64,000 bases of DNA from Lycium barbarum (taxonomy: Eukaryota > Streptophyta > Magnoliopsida > Solanales > Solanaceae), in contig NC_083338.1 of the NCBI RefSeq assembly GCF_019175385.1, positions 93,517,777 through 93,581,776 on the forward strand, in the 5' to 3' direction. Positions 58,446 to 64,000 of the stretch are shown in pieces (the stretch's first letter is position 1; every line of letters starts with the position of its first letter). The translations under genes and the position numbers were made by a program. The notes under the pieces are model-generated. The model made no database searches. It was not told the DNA's origin and was given only the letters and a program-made list of their open reading frames with translations.

Positions 58446-61400
58446 ATGAAGAAGCTTAGGTGGGCAATGGACTCTGGTGGATTTTGGGAATTGGACTTAT
58501 CCACTCCAATTACTCTCAGCGGCCAAGCACGCTCAGTTCCTGGTGAACCATTGCCATTGGGGTTGTCTCGTGGCTCAAGGCTTTCAAGATGTCAACAAAT
58601 TGATTTCTTTCAGCGCTTCATGGCCATGCCTTTCGTCCCTTCTTTCTCCCCCAACACCGGCTTCTTCCTTCAACGGGTTCTTTCTCTCCCTATTGGTGAG
58701 AGCTGGTATGTATTCCTGTATTTACGCCGCCATTTCAAATATATCTGAAAGCCCCATTAATTATGTGGAGCTAATTAGTCGATTTTTCTGGCTATCTTGG
58801 GCGCACCTAGATTAATTTCATGAGTACCTGCTACCTTAGACTAATTCCACGAATACCTGTTACTCCTACCAACTCAGTTATCAAGTAACTCTGTCTACTA
58901 ATGTTTGGACTAACTAGTCAAATACTCGACAGTCAAATAAGAAAATCTTTGACCACAATTTATTCGTATGCCCTTTAAATATTTTGAATTGTTCATTTTT
59001 GTGACTTATAGTATTTTTTATGTAGTTCCTAAATATGTACATTATTTTTCAAAAACCCTAAAGATTGTTTGTCCGAATTCATGGTCAAAATAAAGAAGTT
59101 TGACGCTCAATTTCGAAATCCGAACTGTATCACATAAATTGTATCACATAATTTGGGACAGAGGGAGTACTGTATTGATGTAACTCTAATACAATTTGTC
59201 TGCTCTCTGCTTCATTTACTAAGTTGAAGTTAGCAATGTTGTGGTGTTTGAACAATTCAGATTTTTACCTATGCACCTTTGGACAGGTGGGTGGGTTTCC
59301 TCCACTTCCCCTTTTTTTCCCTTAGGTGGATATAGCTGATCTCTTGTGGTATCAGAATAGTGTTACATTTAAGGATGTCATTTCTGGTTTTCAGGGACTC
59401 TGATACGGTTATAATTTATTTGGTATTGAACTATCATCTTGTTGCTCGTACAAATTCTTTTTACATGCTTGCAATGTGAAGTTGCTGCAAATCTTTAGTT
59501 CACTAATCCTCAATGTCATGCAGGTCTACTATGCTGCTTGGACAGTTAAATGTCCAGAAATTTGTTTCTTCTCTAAGAAAAAATAAAACTAAGCATCTGC
59601 CAGACTCCTCATGGCTTCAATCCATTGGAAGGAACTTTATCCAAAAATCTTTTTATGCCCTTGGCTTCTCTTCAGAGCTGTCTCTCACACCTGACGATAC
59701 ATTGCTCATAAGTTTGGATGCTTATGGTGATGAGAAGATGCCTCAGAAAAAAGCAGTTCTACATCATAAGGCAAGCGTGTATGAACTCTAAAATTCCGTG
59801 ACCTGCTGATTGATGTTTCCTGTCATATTCTAGGTCTTTGTGAGAAAATATCACTTTCCATATATTATTTTGGTCACGCTGTTTAAAGAGGAGATATTCT
59901 CTTCTCCGTTTCTGAATTAAGTCTCTTTTCGTTTTGTAGTTAATTTTTCCAATTGGAACATCACAATGATGCGGAAGTATAGTAGAAAGGTTTTTTTTGT
60001 TATTGTCGCAATTTGTGTTGGCAAACAGTATTCCAAATGCCGGAGTAATTAGAGGCATTTGAGATTGATTCTTTTTGAATTATTTTGTTAGATTCAGATA
60101 GAACTTTTCCTAAGTGAATTAGGACTCTTGCTATTTTTTATTTTGTTAGGACTCTTCCTATCAAGAGCTAAGTTGAAACAACACCTTTTTAGCACTTTCA
60201 CACCAAGGATCTAGGCAGATTACGATATCTTTTTTTTTTTTTTTTTTAAAATAAAAAAAACTAGATTACTATCTTTGAACCATTGAGGTTGTCCAGTCCA
60301 CATCAGCCATTTTCATATCACTACAAAAGTATGCTATTGACATCGTGAGAAACGGGGATGACAAACTGTGATAATCAAGTGATACTTCACATTTCTAAAT
60401 TCGGTGATTCGTGAGAGGAGAAAGCCAATGGAAATAAATTGTCACTTTGTCGGATAAAAGATACTATAGTTTCAAAAAAGATTCTAGAAGGAGATATTGT
60501 AAAGTTCGTAAGGTCAAACAATCAACTTGCATACATATTCACCAGGTCTCTTGCCGGCGCTCAAATTAGTTATATACGTAGCAAGCTCGCACACGATTTA
60601 TATGCACCAGGGTGACGAAAAGTATCAGAATTGTGAGAATCATGACGAGGAAAGATATGAAGAATGTATATGTTCATCCAAATTATAGGGTATTTAAATA
60701 GTACATACGTTTTAAACTAGGAAAGAAATCAAGGCTACATAATTTCAAATATATATCTCCCTAATAGATTCTGGTTGATATACAAAATACTTAATACTCT
60801 AACAATATTCTTAATGCTTACCCTCAAGCTAGTGCATATAAGTCGTATGTACCAACCTTGTTACAAATGTAACTAATTTGAGGACCAGTAAGGGACTTGG
60901 TGAAAATATCTTCGAGCTAATCATTTGACTTCACGAATTTTGTGACAGTGTCTCCTGTTGAAGATTCCACTTGGGAGGATCTGCATCATTTCAAGCATGC
61001 CTTTCCAAATTCCAAATTCTAGCCTGAGTACAAGCGTTTTTCTCCTGGAAGGGACTAATATTATCAATGCATTTGTAATAGTACTTTCCCAAGTAAATTA
61101 GAACTCTTTACTATATATATTCCGCTAGGACTCTTGATATTGCAACCTGTGAGTTAGAACTCTTGCTATGTTAACCCTCACTGTAAGAGAGCTGACGTCT
61201 ATCAATGAAACAGGTTGAATTTCCCATAAACTAAAGAGATTGGGAACTCTCTCTAACGAGCTCCAAGGTCTGCAATTCTCTTTAATGAATTGCAAAATTG
61301 AGCAATCATAGGCAAGTCCTGGAACAAGAACGCCATGACTTGTGTGTTGGGCCTGATTTTTTGTTAATCATCCAGTGACACAATCTAAAACAAAGGACCT

Positions 61401-63248
61401 TAACAGTTTTACTTTTATTCATAATAAAGGAAGAACTAGAAGACTGAGTCTAAATCGTGTAAATAGAAAAAAGTTGAGTCTAACTCTGTTTATAAGAGGA
61501 TTTTAAGCATCCTAATCCTAGTAAGTTCTTGAACAACCAGGGACCATCTGGTGAAATTATCTAAAGTAAATAACGAGCTAATTATTGCCAAAACCCGTAA
61601 CCCTTAAAGGTTAGGTTAATATGCAGTTGTATTTGATGTTAACTTTTTTCTTGATCCCTGTGCCTGCATCACATTTTAATAAGCACCAAGGGGATACAGG
61701 GATCCATCCCTAGTGTCAGTTGTGCAGGGCACTAATGAAGTCCATTATAACATCTGCATTATTCATATATTTTCAGTTACACCAAAAAGCTAGAGTTTTC
61801 TCTCAAAGTATCTACATCACATTCAATCATTGTTTGATTTGTAATGATAAAGAAAGTAGTAATTAGTGGTAAAGAACTAGTCAAACACTTCACTGTTCGT
61901 TCTACTTTAAAATATTTTTAAGCAGAAATACTTTTATATCAGATTGTTTCCTTTTTTCAGTTTCCTCATCATAATCTTACAATGGAGGCAGCTTGGCCAG
62001 GACTTTTTGTTGATGGGAACGGGAGTTACTGGGATGTACCATTCTCACTCGCACTTGATCTTGCATCAACGGCTCTTGACTCTGGTGCAAGCTATCATTT
62101 GTTTTTCAACAATTGTGCAGGTTCACCCAAGCAGTATGAAGGTCAGCATAGTGATGAGCTACCACCTGCTGCTTTGCTTCCAGGATTCACAGCCAAAGGT
62201 GTAGCTTCCTTGAAGAAAAATATTGACCTTTGGCGAAGTGAAGCGTCTATGCTAAAAATGGTGCAACCATATGATATATTCCTGTCTAATCCTCATATTT
62301 CAGCATCATGGATCCTTGGTGAGAACTGCAATGTCGGTGCTGAAATTTCTTCTTTATACTTTAGAGCTAATATTATTGTTTTCACTCTGTATGCTGATAC
62401 TTTTCTCTACTTCTGTATATCACTTGTGTACTGTTTAATTTCTCACCACATTAATATAGCTGCGTTTTCATTGTGTGTTGGTGCTCTCCTTACCTGAACT
62501 GGTCGAGAGTTACATAAATTGGGAATTCTGGCAGATATATCTCTCATCTGTTATCTTGATTAGATAATGGAATAATACCGAGTTATCCTTTTTCCTGCAT
62601 GTCTTTTATCTTTCCTTTTGTATGTTTTGTGATAATGTTAATGTCGAAATGGATTTGAGCAATTAATTGGTGATAAGATGTAGAAAGTGAGCCATGTGTA
62701 AAGTGTGCATAGTGCCGCTTGGTTGGCAACTAAGAAGTTACTTCTGACCTTATTTGCTTCATTAAAACATATAATGGACATAGATAAACTGGCACAATTT
62801 GCATATTGTCAATATGTCGACAACTCCTGCTGTCTTGTAGAAGGATGAGAGCTAAATGATCTCATCTTTTTCCCCTTCCTGTCGTAGATTACTTATGTTC
62901 ATCATTATAGGTGCTGTTTTTTCTGCATATCTCGGAGACAATTCAATGAAAGGACAACGATCATGCAGTTTACAGGGTCTAAAAGATTTTGACCTTCGAA
63001 TCCAAGGAGTGAATTCTGCTGTTACAGTGGACTCATTTGCATCTGCTTCACTCACTGCACAGCACGGAAATTTCCAAAGGCTGTTCCTGGATCTCACTCG
63101 TGTCAATACACGCTTCGACTTTCCTTCAGGATCGAAACTTCTTTCTGGAATAACCTCTGTGGCATACAGTCTTTACAATTCTCAAGAACCAAAAGTTGAG
63201 GCACTACAGGCAATTTGTCCGCGTGCCTCTCTATGTTTTCAGCAGCAG
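58446..63248 (+). CDS. TGD4: TGD4, chloroplast outer-envelope lipid transfer protein (exons 1-4; 3' end outside window)
   Basis: Exons 58446-58705, 59524-59770, 61961-62318 and 62911-63248 join in frame to 401 codons without a stop. The protein reads like Arabidopsis TGD4 throughout: MKKLRWAMDSGGFWELDLST at the start, then LPLGLSRGSRLSR, FFQRFMAMPFVPSFSPNTG, KSFYALGFSSELSLTPDDTL, EAAWPGLFVDGNGSYWDVP, SLTAQHGNFQRLFLDLTR and FQQQ. The full protein is near 480 residues, so about 80 remain beyond the edge. TGD4 is a beta-barrel outer-envelope protein that binds phosphatidic acid and takes part in ER-to-plastid lipid import with the TGD1-2-3 transporter (established for Arabidopsis). Introns 1 and 3 are GT-AG; intron 2 begins GCAAGC (GC-AG). 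No transit peptide is expected. The start matches the family N-terminus. Confidence 0.95.
58706..59523 (+). other. TGD4 intron 1
   Basis: GT-AG intron of 818 bp (GTATGT donor, TCATGCAG acceptor). Around 58900-59171 it has repeat-like sequence ending GGGACAGAGGGAGTA, the usual end of mariner-type MITEs; the other end was not found. Confidence 0.8.
60505..60618 (+). pseudogene. Ty1/copia pol C-terminus fragment
   Basis: Reads SNNQLAYIFTRSLAGAQISY then IRSKLAHDLYAPG-stop. The family ends N.QLADIFTKSL.G.....C.KLG.YD.YAPA-stop, so this is the RNase H tail of a copia element. Confidence 0.85.
60820..60975 (-). pseudogene. Ty1/copia pol C-terminus fragment, inverted
   Basis: The minus strand reads GDTVTKFVKSND-stop-LEDIFTKSL, then TGPQISYICNKVGTYDLYAL and a stop: the same pol tail as at 60505 with one in-frame stop. 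The two fragments point at each other. Confidence 0.88.
62319..62910 (+). other. TGD4 intron 3
   Basis: GT-AG intron of 592 bp (GTGAGA donor, CATTATAG acceptor), phase 1, splitting the Gly codon in ILGAVFSAYLG. No repeat recognised. Confidence 0.88.
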
Positions 63249-64000
63249 GTATCTCCTGTTTAAATGTAATCTAGCCCACTAATTTTATGTTTTGTTGACT
63301 TCCTCCCTCTGTCCTGCGTTTATTACCTTAGTTCGATAGAACTTGCTTATGGACAATTTTTTTTTTCTTCAATTAAGTACGAACACAGTGTATATATTTT
63401 CTTGATAAAGCAATAAATTTTATTAATTTAAGGGCAACAAAAACGCCCGTATACAATAAGTATACCAAAAAGTAGAAAAAACTTACAAAAACATATGGTT
63501 CTCTACTTTTTTTTTTCTGATGAAGTAAGAAGTTTCCATTAAGAAAGGCAACTGGAAGGTGCCATTTTACAAAAGCAAAAGCTTGGGAGCTTTTGGAGCA
63601 AAAACAAAAGCTAGTAAGCTTTTGGAGAGGAAATTAAGTTAGACTATGCAAGAACCATGGAGCTAACAAAGTCCAGGTAATTGTCAATGCTATTAATAGG
63701 GGAGTGAAAGCTCCAACTATACCTGCGGTTTCTCTCTTTCCAAGTAACCCAAAAAATGACAGCAGGAACCATCTTCCAGGCCTTTTTCATGTCTTTGTCA
63801 ACTCTCCAATAATTCCAACTGATAAATGCTTCCTTTATGGACTGCGGCATGGTCCATACTAACCCAAAAATAGCAAAAAAGAAGCTCCAGATCTCAGCAG
63901 TGACTGGACAATGTAGCAGTAGGTGGTTGACAGTCTCCAAGCTTTTGTGGCAAAAAAAGCATCTATTAACTAGAGTTGTTTTCCTTCTGCTGAGGTAATC
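63249..64000 (-). mobile_element. LINE 3'-end fragments in TGD4 intron 4
   Basis: The intron starts GTATCT at 63249 and does not end within the window. On the minus strand, 63644-63940 (METVNHLLLHCPVTAEIWSF, VIFWVTWKERNRR) is the C-terminal zf-RVT tail of a LINE, with an A-tail at about 63507-63518. A second LINE 3' end is likely at about 63360-63480 (minus: GGTATACTTATTGTATACGG, then TTTATTGCTTTATCAAG). Both are 5'-truncated or run out of the window. Confidence 0.82.

Larger units (their letters stand above)
59771..61960 (+). other. TGD4 intron 2, GC-AG type, with retroelement debris
   Basis: The donor is AAG/GCAAGC and the acceptor TTTTTTCAG; the join gives the expected codon sequence HHK-FPHHNL. 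It contains two fragments of copia pol 3' ends in opposite orientation (60505-60618 plus; 60820-60975 minus) and repeats of the phrase TAGGACTCTT (60115-60165, 61120-61140). A T/A homopolymer is at 60229-60260. Confidence 0.85.

Noticed and set aside
57418..58504. Several open frames of 93-127 codons on the minus strand upstream of TGD4
   Set aside because: They are antisense to LARD leader and TGD4 exon 1 and lack motifs.
59513..59791. Frame continuing past TGD4 exon 2 to a stop (VYEL)
   Set aside because: It is read-through into intron 2; the conserved continuation is in the exon at 61961.

Overview
This is plant nuclear DNA, almost certainly from an asterid and most probably Solanaceae. 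The single host gene has several long introns, its protein reads as plant TGD4, and the repeats (Athila and Tekay Ty3/gypsy elements, L1-type LINEs with a terminal RNase H, CACTA MITEs) are typical of large Solanaceae genomes. The genus cannot be told from the sequence. No bacterial features are present. About 90% of the window is transposable elements, many of them nested.

Layout. 1-8629: an Athila-lineage Ty3/gypsy element on the minus strand, cut by the window edge, with broken gag-pol, a tRNA-Asp-type primer site and a full 5' LTR. 8635-12541: non-coding repeat DNA ending in a Tat/Ogre-like signature. 12545-12914: a truncated Tekay-type LTR end. 13159-17693: a solo LTR with a second solo LTR (14577-17035) inside it. 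19568-29838: a complete non-autonomous LTR element (LARD) with no coding capacity, carrying a 5S rRNA-like segment. About 31430-50700: a minus-strand L1-type LINE split by a Tekay-type chromovirus (34728-46928), which itself holds a solo LTR (37158-39518), and by a CACTA MITE (48577-49029). 50700-52300: short tandem repeats and a MITE. 52940-54573: the GC-rich 3' exons of a MAIN-like (plant mobile domain) type gene, cut off by a plus-strand LTR (54574-57689) with its primer site and 5' leader. 58446 to the right edge: the host gene TGD4, with four exons visible and the last coding part outside the window; its introns contain copia and LINE debris.

The insertion order can be read from five-base (or three-base) target duplications: LINE first, then the chromovirus, then the solo LTR inside it. 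By-eye LTR divergence ranks the Athila copy as youngest (4 differences in 286 bp), then the LARD (14 in 444), then the chromovirus (12 in about 120).

The most unusual signals are architectural. (1) Arrays of short dyads, TACGG(A/T)CCGTA, occur in pairs whose starts are almost always exactly 19 bp apart, 150-530 bp from the LTR start, in an Athila LTR and in two solo LTRs that are not Athila; another LTR has the same arrangement built from a different dyad (ACCGCTGCAGCGGT) at a 17-bp pitch. (2) A colinear, ungapped 5S rRNA-like stretch of about 103 nt with preserved A and C boxes lies inside the LARD. (3) A short hairpin is shared by LTRs of several families, with a compensatory base-pair change.
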